Positions 1 to 6,219 of a DNA stretch of 6,219 nucleotides are shown here, one piece after another. Both the position numbers and the translations under genes were made by a program. Position 1 is the first letter of the stretch; each line of letters begins with the position of its first letter. The notes below the pieces were generated by a model. It saw only the letters and a program-made list of their open reading frames with translations. It was not told the DNA's origin and did no database searches. Origin of the DNA: Acidobacteriota bacterium (GTDB taxonomy: Bacteria; Acidobacteriota; Vicinamibacteria; Vicinamibacterales; JAKQTR01); NCBI GenBank assembly GCA_026393735.1, contig JAPKZP010000760.1, forward strand, positions 1-6,219, in the 5' to 3' direction.

Positions 1-38
1 AGCACGCTTCACGGAGCTTCGCTACAAGGACGGACACC

Positions 39-1408
<1,370 letters not shown>

Positions 1409-1412
<4 letters not shown>

Positions 1413-2599
1413 GCGACGGACGGCAGTTCGAACTGGAAGCGGCTCCCGCGGCCGAGTTGGGAGTCCACCGAGATTCGCGAGCTGTGGGCTTCCAGGATCA
1501 TCTTCACGAGCGTCAGCCCGAGGCCGGTCCCGCCCTGTGCCCGCGTCGCGGATCCATCGAGCTGGTGGAACGGCTCAAAGAGTTCCGACAGGCGCTCCGG
1601 GGCGATGCCCGGCCCCGTGTCGACCACCCAGAAGCGGACGGTCGCGCCGGCCGCGTCCGCGCCGAACGCCACGCGGCCGCCGGGCAACGTGAACTTGATG
1701 GCGTTGTCGAGCAGCTGATTGAGAACCCAGCGGACCTTTTCCGCATCGGCCGTGACGGCGAGCGGCGACGTGTGCGCCTGGCACGCCAAGGCGATCCCGC
1801 GGCGTGCCGCCTTTTCTCCTGCCTGCAGCATCACCTGATCGAGCAGCTCCCCGACAGCCACCACGGTCGGACGCAGCGCCATCTCGCCGCGCGCGCCAGA
1901 AGCGAACTGGATCAAGTCGCCGACCAGCCGCTCGAGGTCCGCGACGCCCCGTTCCATGACGGCAATCGCGTCACCCTGGTCGGCCGTGAGCGGACCCAGC
2001 TCCCCCGCCGCGAGCAGGGCAGTGAACCCCTTGATCTTCGTCAACGGCGTTCGGAGCTCGTGCGAGATGTTCGACACGAAGTTGCCCTTGAGCCGATCCA
2101 GTTCCGCGAGCCGCCGGTAGGCGTTCTCCAGCTCCTTCGTGCGCTCGGCGACGCGCTGCTCGAGCTGCACGTTGACCTGCCGCAGGGCATTCTGCAGATC
2201 CTGGGTCTGCTGGACGCTCGCCAGTTCGAGCTGCTCGCGCGTCAAGATGCCGAGCTCCAGCAGCACCTGGCCCAGCGTCTCGCGGGTCCCGTTCGCAGAC
2301 AGTTCCCGCTGGCGCTCCAGCGCCGAATCGAGGTGCGTCTGGGTGATGTAGCCCCGCTTCATCAGGAACTCACCGAAGCGCGACAGCATCGCGTCCCCGA
2401 CGAACGGCGCCCCAGGGGCGGCCGGCACCACTCTCAGGGCGCGGCGCTCCACGAGCACCGCGGCGAGTGCGAGGTCCACGCCGCACCGGCTGCACGTCAC
2501 GTCGCCGGTCGAGACGGGCGACGAGCAGTCCGGACACGGGTACACACGCGCGTCGGCCGGCGATGACGAGACGGGGTCAGGGCTGCCTGCAAATGGCAT
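1409..2599 (-). CDS. Soluble sensor histidine kinase with zinc-ribbon-like and MshEN-like N-terminus
   Basis: This 396-residue kinase should autophosphorylate a histidine and pass the phosphate to a response regulator. From the N-terminus: a CPDC...CSRC zinc-ribbon-like motif (C22, C25, C36, C39); two MshEN-like 24-residue motifs (R74-Q97 and T108-Q131) with the pattern LG..L...G.I....L......Q; a likely coiled coil (about 132-170); the HisKA H-box SHELRTP with H180; then HATPase_c with N-box LLDNAIKFT (N299), G1 DTGPGIAPE (327-335), F-box LFEPF (340-344) and G2 GGTGLGL (356-362). There is no membrane segment, so sensing should be cytoplasmic. The ATG start at 2599 has only a weak upstream Shine-Dalgarno-like AAAGA and no clear promoter. 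Its stop codon overlaps that of the regulator on the opposite strand, which suggests partnership, although head-to-head convergent pairs are unusual because they cannot be co-transcribed. The kinase assignment is firm; the ligand is unknown. Confidence 0.95.
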
Positions 2600-2691
2600 G
2601 AGATCTTTACTGTCCTGGGTCTTTATCGGCTTGTCCGGCGCCGGCCGTGAGGGTCTCCGCCTGCGGAACTAGCGAATTCGTTTACATGACC

Positions 2692-2706
2692 GTTGCATTT
2701 CGCAAC
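2692..2706. promoter_or_regulatory. Candidate activator-binding dyad GTTGC-N5-GCAAC
   Basis: This inverted repeat has perfect 5-base arms and a 5-base spacer, a geometry like that of many NtrC-family enhancer sites. It is centred about 213 bases upstream of the predicted transcription start of the operon, far but still workable for a looping sigma-54 activator. Arms of 5 bases are expected by chance in a region this long, so the call rests mainly on location. Confidence 0.25.
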
Positions 2707-2845
2707 TCAGGCCTTATGCGCCATATTCCTACGTATTTGACGTCGAACACGTCCGGCAGCTACCAAGCGCGTTGAAAGATTCTACGTCTACGAGTTCCTC
2801 CCTGCGCGTGTGGCAAACCGGTTGAAGTTGAGTAAACGATTTATA

Positions 2846-2859
2846 TGCAACATGTTACA
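2846..2859. promoter_or_regulatory. Candidate operator, 14-base near-palindrome
   Basis: The sequence TGCAACATGTTACA is self-complementary at six of seven base pairs and shares the GCAAC half-site with the dyad at 2692-2706. Its centre is about 60 bases upstream of the predicted start, closer than most NtrC-type enhancers (usually about 80-150). It might instead bind another regulator, or be a chance palindrome in an AT-rich stretch. Confidence 0.25.
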
Positions 2860-2885
2860 AGCGCACGCGATGCCTGGTTCGGTGC

Positions 2886-2901
2886 TGGCTCGGGCCTTGC
2901 T
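2886..2901 (+). promoter_or_regulatory. Sigma-54 (-24/-12) promoter
   Basis: The element TGGCTCGGGCCTTGCT matches the established consensus TGGCACG-N4-TTGCW at every defined position except one (T for A at the fifth base). The essential GG (2887-2888) and GC (2899-2900) have exactly the required 10-base separation. Transcription should begin near 2912, giving a leader of about 21 bases that holds the purine-rich ribosome binding site of the gene starting at 2933. A complete sigma-54 activator gene in the same window makes a chance match less likely. The promoter should control the operon from 2933 to beyond the right edge. Confidence 0.85.
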
Positions 2902-2912
2902 AGGTATCTGGT

Positions 2913-2924
2913 GGAGGAAAGGGG
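2913..2924 (+). promoter_or_regulatory. Ribosome binding site deciding the ATG start at 2933
   Basis: GGAGGAAAGGGG lies 8-15 bases before the ATG at 2933 and just inside the predicted sigma-54 transcript. It supports this ATG over the far-upstream GTG at 2810, which precedes the promoter and has no comparable site. Confidence 0.75.
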
Positions 2925-2932
2925 CACCCGCA

Positions 2933-3157
2933 ATGTCTTGCCCGTATCTCAAGGAAGTCGTGATGCTCTACTGCCAGGCCTACCCGGTCAAGAAGCTGAT
3001 CCCGCTCGACCGGATTGCGTCTGCCGACCCCTGTCTGGGGCATGACTACGAAGCCTGCCCGCTCTTCAAGGACGTGCTGACCCGGATCCGGGCTCACAGC
3101 CAACCGGCTGCGGCTCCGGCCCCGGAGCCGTTGGCCCGACGGGAGGTCTTCCGATGA
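2933..3157 (+). CDS. Small four-cysteine protein of unknown function, first gene of the operon
   Basis: I do not recognise a named family. The 74-residue product has four cysteines in a compact core: C3 (CPYL), C14 (YC), C34 (PCLG) and C42 (ACPLF), spaced x10, x19 and x7. A conserved-looking YPVKKLIP segment lies between the second and third. Residues 57-68 are a Pro/Ala-rich tail. There is no signal peptide or membrane segment, so it should be cytoplasmic. Four cysteines in a small protein suggest binding of a metal or Fe-S cluster, or a redox-active role; this is inference. The ATG start is chosen because the sigma-54 promoter and purine-rich ribosome binding site sit immediately upstream. 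Its TGA overlaps the next start in ATGA, indicating translational coupling. As first gene after the promoter it may be an accessory or assembly factor for the Fe-S/membrane complex encoded downstream. Confidence 0.8.
   Translation: MSCPYLKEVVMLYCQAYPVKKLIPLDRIASADPCLGHDYEACPLFKDVLTRIRAHSQPAAAPAPEPLARREVFR
3141..3146 (+). promoter_or_regulatory. Ribosome binding site for the 27-codon gene
   Basis: GGGAGG lies 7 bases before the tandem ATG ATG at 3154-3159. It is inside the end of the four-cysteine gene and is the main evidence that the very short downstream frame is translated. Confidence 0.7.
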
Positions 3158-3237
3158 TGCTTATCCTTTCGCTTGCGCTCCTCGGGCTGGTGCTCGTGGG
3201 AGTGTCCACGCTGGTCGCGTCCCATTCACGCGCCTAG
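3154..3237 (+). CDS. 27-residue single-span membrane peptide
   Basis: The frame encodes only 27 residues. Residues 3-22 are almost entirely Leu, Val, Ile, Ala and Gly, a clear transmembrane helix, followed by a short polar tail (SHSRA) with one arginine. Three things support a real gene: a strong GGGAGG site 7 bases upstream, ATGA coupling with the preceding stop, and a position that fills the otherwise empty 80 bases before the HybA-like gene. Tiny single-span subunits are known in other respiratory or transport complexes (CydX, KdpF, CcoQ, HmcD), so a role as a structural subunit of the adjacent HybA/HybB-like complex is a reasonable inference. It is too short and lacks a cleavage motif to be a typical secreted precursor. 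An alternative is a leader peptide whose translation opens the next ribosome binding site. Confidence 0.68.
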   Translation: MMLILSLALLGLVLVGVSTLVASHSRA

Positions 3238-3244
3238 CTGCCAC

Positions 3245-3260
3245 CACTCGTCGTGGAGTG
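3245..3260 (+). promoter_or_regulatory. Possible small hairpin covering the HybA-like ribosome binding site
   Basis: CACTC (3245-3249) can pair with GAGTG (3256-3260) around a 6-base loop. The right arm overlaps the GGAG (3255-3258) that serves the ATG at 3268. A ribosome finishing the 27-codon gene at 3237 would reach the left arm and could open the stem. The stem is only 5 base pairs, so it is weak. Confidence 0.25.
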
Positions 3261-3267
3261 ACGGATT

Positions 3268-4179
3268 ATGAATCTGAATCGACGGACATTCTTCAAGGTC
3301 GCCGGGGCTGCCGGAGCCGTGGCTCTCGCGCCCGCCCGCACCGCCAGTGCGTCGTCGGACGAAGCGGGCGTGAACGCGGAACGCCGTGGCGTGCTCGTCG
3401 ACACGACGAAGTGTATCGGCTGCCGGGCGTGTGAGGCGGCCTGCGCCGAGACCAACAACCTGCCGGGTCCCGCCATGCTGGACAACCCCGCGGTGTTCAA
3501 CACGCCGCGCACGACGGACACCCGGACGTATACGGTGGTGAACCGCGCGGCCACGAGCGGCACCGCGGCGCCAGCCCGGTTCATCAAGCGCCAGTGCATG
3601 CACTGCGTGGAGCCGGCCTGTGCGTCCGCGTGCCTGGTGCGCGCGCTCGACAAGACCCCGACCGGGCCGGTGGTGTACCACAAGGACCGCTGCCTCGGCT
3701 GCCGGTACTGCATGGTGGCCTGCCCGTTCGGTGTGCCCAAGTACGAATATGATTCGCCGCTGCCGTACGTGCAGAAGTGCCACTTCTGCGCCGATCGGCA
3801 AGCCAAAGGCGAGGCGCCCGCGTGCGCGTCGGTCTGCCCGAGCGGCGCCCTCACCTTCGGCAAACGCGACGCGTTGCTGGAAACGGCACGCGAGCGCATC
3901 TACGCCCGCGACGCCAAGTACGTCCGGCACATCTACGGCGAGCACGAAGTTGGCGGCACCAGCTGGATCTACCTGACCGACGTGCCCTTCGAAAAGCTGG
4001 GCCTGCCCACCGAGGTCGGCACCTACGCCTATTCGTCGCTGACGCAGGCGTCGCTCGCGGCCGTCCCGTTCGTCCTGACGCTGTGGCCTCCCCTGCTGAT
4101 GGGGATCTACTCGTTCAGCAAGCGCCGCAACGAGGTGAACGCGACCGGCACCGGCGCGAAGGGAGGGCATCATGAATAG
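3268..4179 (+). CDS. HybA-like Tat-exported 4Fe-4S ferredoxin subunit with C-terminal membrane anchor
   Basis: This 303-residue electron-transfer subunit resembles HybA/HmcB/NrfC proteins, which carry electrons between a periplasmic catalytic partner and a NrfD-type membrane subunit. The N-terminus has a twin-arginine motif (RRTFFK, residues 5-10) and a hydrophobic Ala/Gly stretch to about 28. Sixteen cysteines form four clusters' worth of ligands: C49/52/55/59, C110/113/118/122, C142/145/148/152 and C171/174/186/190, the last group having the family's typical long insert. A hydrophobic segment at about 261-281, followed by KRR, should be a transmembrane anchor, as in HybA. The residue before the arginine pair is Asn rather than the usual Ser or Thr. 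The ATG at 3268 has GGAG 9 bases upstream and starts directly at the Tat signal. The gene overlaps the HybB-like gene by 8 bases. No hydrogenase subunit is in the window, so I give the family and not the symbol hybA. Confidence 0.93.
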   Translation: MNLNRRTFFKVAGAAGAVALAPARTASASSDEAGVNAERRGVLVDTTKCIGCRACEAACAETNNLPGPAMLDNPAVFNTPRTTDTRTYTVVNRAATSGTAAPARFIKRQCMHCVEPACASACLVRALDKTPTGPVVYHKDRCLGCRYCMVACPFGVPKYEYDSPLPYVQKCHFCADRQAKGEAPACASVCPSGALTFGKRDALLETARERIYARDAKYVRHIYGEHEVGGTSWIYLTDVPFEKLGLPTEVGTYAYSSLTQASLAAVPFVLTLWPPLLMGIYSFSKRRNEVNATGTGAKGGHHE

Positions 4180-5389
4180 CCCTGCCGCACCCGCGATTCA
4201 GTCGCGCAGTTGGGTCAGCGACAAGCTCTTCCTCGGGATGTCGGTCTGGGACTACCTGCGGAGCCTCGCGACGCCGGGCAACTTCGTCGCCGGCCTGATC
4301 ATGGCCATCGGCATCCCGCTCATCGCCTACCGGTTCATCTACGGCCTCGGCGCGGCCACGAACCTGGACCAGACCAATCCGTGGGGCATCTGGATCGGTT
4401 TCGACATGCTGAGCGGCGTGGCGCTGGCTGCAGGCGGCTACACACTCGCCACGTCGGTCTACATCTTCGGCCTGAAGGAGTACCACCCCGTGGTCCGCCC
4501 GGCGGTTCTGACGGGCTTCCTCGGGTATCTCTTTGCCGTGCTCGGCCTGGTCGCCGACCTTGGGCGGCCGTGGAATCTGCCGGTGCCGCTCTTCTTCTCG
4601 TGGGGCGGTCCGTCGGTGATGTTCGAGATCGCCTGGTGCGTAGTGCTCTACCTCTCGGTGCTCGGCATGGAGTTCCTGCCGCCGGTCTTCGAGTGGCTGG
4701 GCTGGCCGCGCGCGCGCATGTGGGCCGTCCGCATGACCATCGGCCTGACCGTCTTCGGGGTGATGCTCTCGACGCTGCACCAGTCGTCGCTCGGCGGCCT
4801 GTTCCTGATGGCCCCGACGAAGCTGCACCCGCTCTGGTACTCGCCGTTCATTCCGGCCTACTTCTTCATCTCGAGCATCGCAGCTGGCCTGAGCATGGTC
4901 ATCGTCGAAAGCGGCCTCTCGCATCGCGCATTCCAGCACCGGCTGGACCACACGGTGGACATCGACAAGCTGATGCTCGGACTCGCCCGAGGCGCATCAA
5001 TCGTCCTCTTCTGCTACTTCTTCATCAAGGTGCAGGGCGTGGCCGACATGGGTCGCTGGTCGCTGCTGACGACGCCCTACGGCATGTGGTTCCTGGTGGA
5101 AACCGTGGGCTTCGTGCTGCTGCCCTCGATGGTCTTTGCCTTTGGCGCACGCAACGGCATGGTCTCGCTGGTCCGATGGACGGCCGCCTGGACGGTGCTC
5201 GGCATCGTGATCAACCGCCTGAACGTGTCGGTGATTGCCATGAACTGGCAGGCTGCCGACCGGTACGTGCCGAGCTGGATGGAAGTGATGGTCTCGATCA
5301 CGCTCGTGACGATCGGAGTGTCGACCTTCCGTTGGATCGTCAATCGCATGCCGGTCTTGAAGGAACTGCCCGAATATCACGAATCGTAG
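4172..5389 (+). CDS. HybB/NrfD-type integral membrane quinone-interacting subunit
   Basis: This 405-residue protein is the membrane partner of the Fe-S subunit upstream and should exchange electrons with the menaquinone or ubiquinone pool. It has about ten hydrophobic spans (roughly 37-57, 76-98, 111-131, 148-170, 189-207, 226-246, 270-288, 303-324, 335-353 and 371-391), the HybB pattern rather than the eight of PsrC. HybB-like landmarks I can see are NPWGIWIGFD (69-78), GGY followed by EYHPVVRPA (103-111), DLGRPWNLP (129-137), LHQSSLG (202-208) and LHPLW (218-222). The length is close to E. coli HybB (about 392). The ATG at 4172 lies inside the end of the preceding gene, with GGGAGGG (4161-4167) just upstream, so the two are probably translated together at fixed ratio. 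HybB-type subunits bind no haem; conserved polar residues near the quinone site are not identified here. Confidence 0.94.
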   Translation: MNSPAAPAIQSRSWVSDKLFLGMSVWDYLRSLATPGNFVAGLIMAIGIPLIAYRFIYGLGAATNLDQTNPWGIWIGFDMLSGVALAAGGYTLATSVYIFGLKEYHPVVRPAVLTGFLGYLFAVLGLVADLGRPWNLPVPLFFSWGGPSVMFEIAWCVVLYLSVLGMEFLPPVFEWLGWPRARMWAVRMTIGLTVFGVMLSTLHQSSLGGLFLMAPTKLHPLWYSPFIPAYFFISSIAAGLSMVIVESGLSHRAFQHRLDHTVDIDKLMLGLARGASIVLFCYFFIKVQGVADMGRWSLLTTPYGMWFLVETVGFVLLPSMVFAFGARNGMVSLVRWTAAWTVLGIVINRLNVSVIAMNWQAADRYVPSWMEVMVSITLVTIGVSTFRWIVNRMPVLKELPEYHES

Positions 5390-5412
5390 TCTGACCATAG
5401 AAGGAGCCTCGA

Positions 5413-6135
5413 ATGATTCCGCATGACATCCTGACGCTGTATTCGGCGAAGATGGTCGAGTACGGCATTGCCGTTCTGTTCCTGCTGCTCTTCATACCGT
5501 TCTGGCAGTACGTGCAGGGCACCGCGAAGGCGCCGGCTTTGGCCACCGCCCACGCGCGCAAGCCGGTGCCCGCAGCGACCGACTGGTTCATGCTGCCGGT
5601 CGACCGCCTGTTCCACCGCGGTCATGCGTGGCTGATGGCCGGCACGGACGGCGTCGTCACGGTCGGGATGAGCGATTTTGCCGCGAAACTGGTGGGGCCG
5701 CTGAGCCGCGTCTCTCTGCCCGAGGTCGGCACGTCGGTCGGCCAGGGCGAACTGGCCTGGCGCCTGGTGGCGGACGACGGCAGGACCGTTGACATGCTGT
5801 CTCCGGTCGACGGGACCGTCGTCGAAGTGAACCCGGCGGTGACGCAGCGGGCCGCAGCGGTCGAGGCCGATCCGTACGCGAATGGCTGGCTGCTCAAGGT
5901 GAGACCCAGCCGCCTCCGCGCCAACCAGACCAACCTGCTGTCCGGCGCGGCGGCCCGCCGCTGGATGGATGAGGTCATGGTGGGCCTGCGCGGACAGTTT
6001 GCGACCGACCTCGGGACGCTGTCCCAGGACGGCGGCGCGCCTCTCTCCGGCATGGCCCGCGCCATCGCCCCGGAGCAGTGGGACGAACTTGCCGCCTCGT
6101 TCCTGCTGACCGACAAGGAGAACCGCCATGCGTAG
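5413..6135 (+). CDS. Membrane-anchored GcvH-like (lipoyl-fold) protein lacking the lipoylation lysine
   Basis: The 240-residue product starts with one transmembrane helix (about 15-33), then a linker rich in Ala and Pro, then a domain (about 67-165) clearly related to glycine cleavage H protein: FHRGHAWL, DGVVTVGMSDFA, LPEVGTSV, SPVDGTVVEVN and DPYANGWLLKV all match GcvH landmarks in order. In GcvH the lipoyl lysine lies seven residues before the Ser/Ala of the (S/A)PV.G motif; here that position is G123 (motif S130-P131), and no lysine occurs between 93 and 161. Lipoylation at the usual site is therefore impossible, and a role in glycine cleavage is unlikely. Residues about 166-240 are an extension of unknown function. 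The start has AAGGAG (5401-5406) at ideal spacing, 23 bases after the HybB-like stop. Inference: it is a structural or maturation partner of the respiratory complex. By charge distribution the domain is probably cytoplasmic, but this is uncertain. Confidence 0.85.
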   Translation: MIPHDILTLYSAKMVEYGIAVLFLLLFIPFWQYVQGTAKAPALATAHARKPVPAATDWFMLPVDRLFHRGHAWLMAGTDGVVTVGMSDFAAKLVGPLSRVSLPEVGTSVGQGELAWRLVADDGRTVDMLSPVDGTVVEVNPAVTQRAAAVEADPYANGWLLKVRPSRLRANQTNLLSGAAARRWMDEVMVGLRGQFATDLGTLSQDGGAPLSGMARAIAPEQWDELAASFLLTDKENRHA

Positions 6136-6219
6136 CCTGCGGTACCGCGTCGCGCTCGCCCTCCTGCTGGGCCTCAGCCTGGCGGTGGCGGGCACCGCGC
6201 TGGCCCAGTCGACGATGCT
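6128..6219 (+). CDS. Start of an exported protein, truncated by the window edge
   Basis: Thirty complete codons are visible. They encode a classic Sec-type signal peptide: basic residues R2, R5 and R7, a hydrophobic core (about 8-22) and a probable cleavage after TALA (residues 23-26) before QST. There is no twin-arginine motif. AAGGAG (6115-6120) stands 7 bases before the ATG, and the start overlaps the GcvH-like stop by 8 bases, so the gene belongs to the same operon. The mature protein is outside the window; a periplasmic redox partner such as a cytochrome c would fit the context, but nothing visible shows it. Confidence 0.8.
   Translation, partial: MRSLRYRVALALLLGLSLAVAGTALAQSTM

Larger units (their letters stand above)
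2600..2932. promoter_or_regulatory. Divergent regulatory intergenic region
   Basis: This 333-base region lies between the minus-strand kinase and the plus-strand operon and is visibly richer in A and T than the flanking genes, especially 2675-2860. It contains the sigma-54 promoter at its right end and two imperfect dyads that could be activator sites: GTTGC-N5-GCAAC at 2692-2706 and the 14-base near-palindrome at 2846-2859. I saw no convincing -35/-10 promoter for the kinase on the minus strand and no convincing RNA gene. An open frame runs from a GTG at 2810 into the downstream gene, but its first 41 codons lie upstream of, or across, the promoter and have no ribosome binding site. Confidence 0.7.

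Noticed and set aside
2811..2826. Second sigma-54-like element, TGGCAAACCGGTTGAA
   Set aside because: The spacing fits, but the essential GC at -12 is GA. A far better element lies 75 bases downstream, next to the gene.
2810..2932. N-terminal extension of the four-cysteine protein from a GTG at 2810
   Set aside because: The sigma-54 promoter lies inside this stretch and no ribosome binding site precedes the GTG. The 41 extra residues show no recognisable domain.
3226..4173. Minus-strand open frame opposite the HybA-like gene
   Set aside because: The plus strand encodes sixteen correctly spaced cluster cysteines, and the opposite frame has no recognisable motif.
4115..4951. Minus-strand frame opposite the HybB-like gene
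   Set aside because: It is a shadow of a clear ten-span membrane protein gene, with charged low-complexity composition.
5413..6135. Annotating this as a true glycine cleavage H protein
   Set aside because: The lipoyl lysine is absent, a membrane anchor and C-terminal extension are present, and no glycine cleavage genes are nearby.
5377..6195. Minus-strand frame opposite the GcvH-like gene
   Set aside because: It is a shadow frame; the plus-strand gene has a strong ribosome binding site and recognisable GcvH landmarks.

Overview
The window is GC-rich and densely packed. It looks like a chromosomal segment from a sigma-54-using, respiratory bacterium with complex signalling. An Acidobacteriota or a former-deltaproteobacterial lineage is my guess from gene style; nothing in the window fixes the taxon. 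I see no tRNA, rRNA, CRISPR array, transposase or other mobile-element signature.

Left part (about 1-2599): a two-component pair in convergent orientation. The plus-strand gene (39-1412) is a complete NtrC-type response regulator (receiver, sigma-54-activating AAA+ domain, Fis-type HTH). The minus-strand gene (1409-2599) is a soluble histidine kinase with an unusual input region: a four-cysteine zinc-ribbon-like segment, then two MshEN-like half-motifs of the kind that bind cyclic di-GMP in other proteins. The two stop codons overlap inside one CTAG.

Middle (2600-2932): a 333-base, comparatively AT-rich divergent intergenic region. At its right end lies a near-perfect -24/-12 (sigma-54) promoter, 2886-2901. 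It should drive everything to its right and is the natural target of the neighbouring sigma-54 activator. The promoter also corrects the start of the first downstream gene to the ATG at 2933.

Right part (2933-6219, continuing past the window): a tight plus-strand operon. Its order is a 74-residue four-cysteine protein of unknown function; a 27-residue single-span membrane peptide that is easily missed; a HybA-like, Tat-exported protein with four 4Fe-4S clusters and a C-terminal membrane anchor; a HybB/NrfD-type integral membrane quinone-interacting subunit; a membrane-anchored GcvH-like protein that lacks the lipoylation lysine; and the start of a secreted protein. Junctions overlap by 4 or 8 bases or have short gaps, and most starts have strong Shine-Dalgarno sequences.

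Working model: the kinase senses a cytoplasmic cue (cyclic di-GMP, metal and redox are candidates), phosphorylates the activator, and sigma-54 RNA polymerase transcribes an electron-transfer complex linking a periplasmic redox partner to the quinone pool through the HybA/HybB-like pair. No catalytic subunit (NiFe hydrogenase, molybdopterin enzyme or multiheme cytochrome) is in the window, so the substrate is unknown; the truncated secreted gene at the right edge may supply it. The most interesting parts are the accessory proteins (four-Cys protein, 27-residue peptide, lysine-less GcvH homologue) and the odd sensor.
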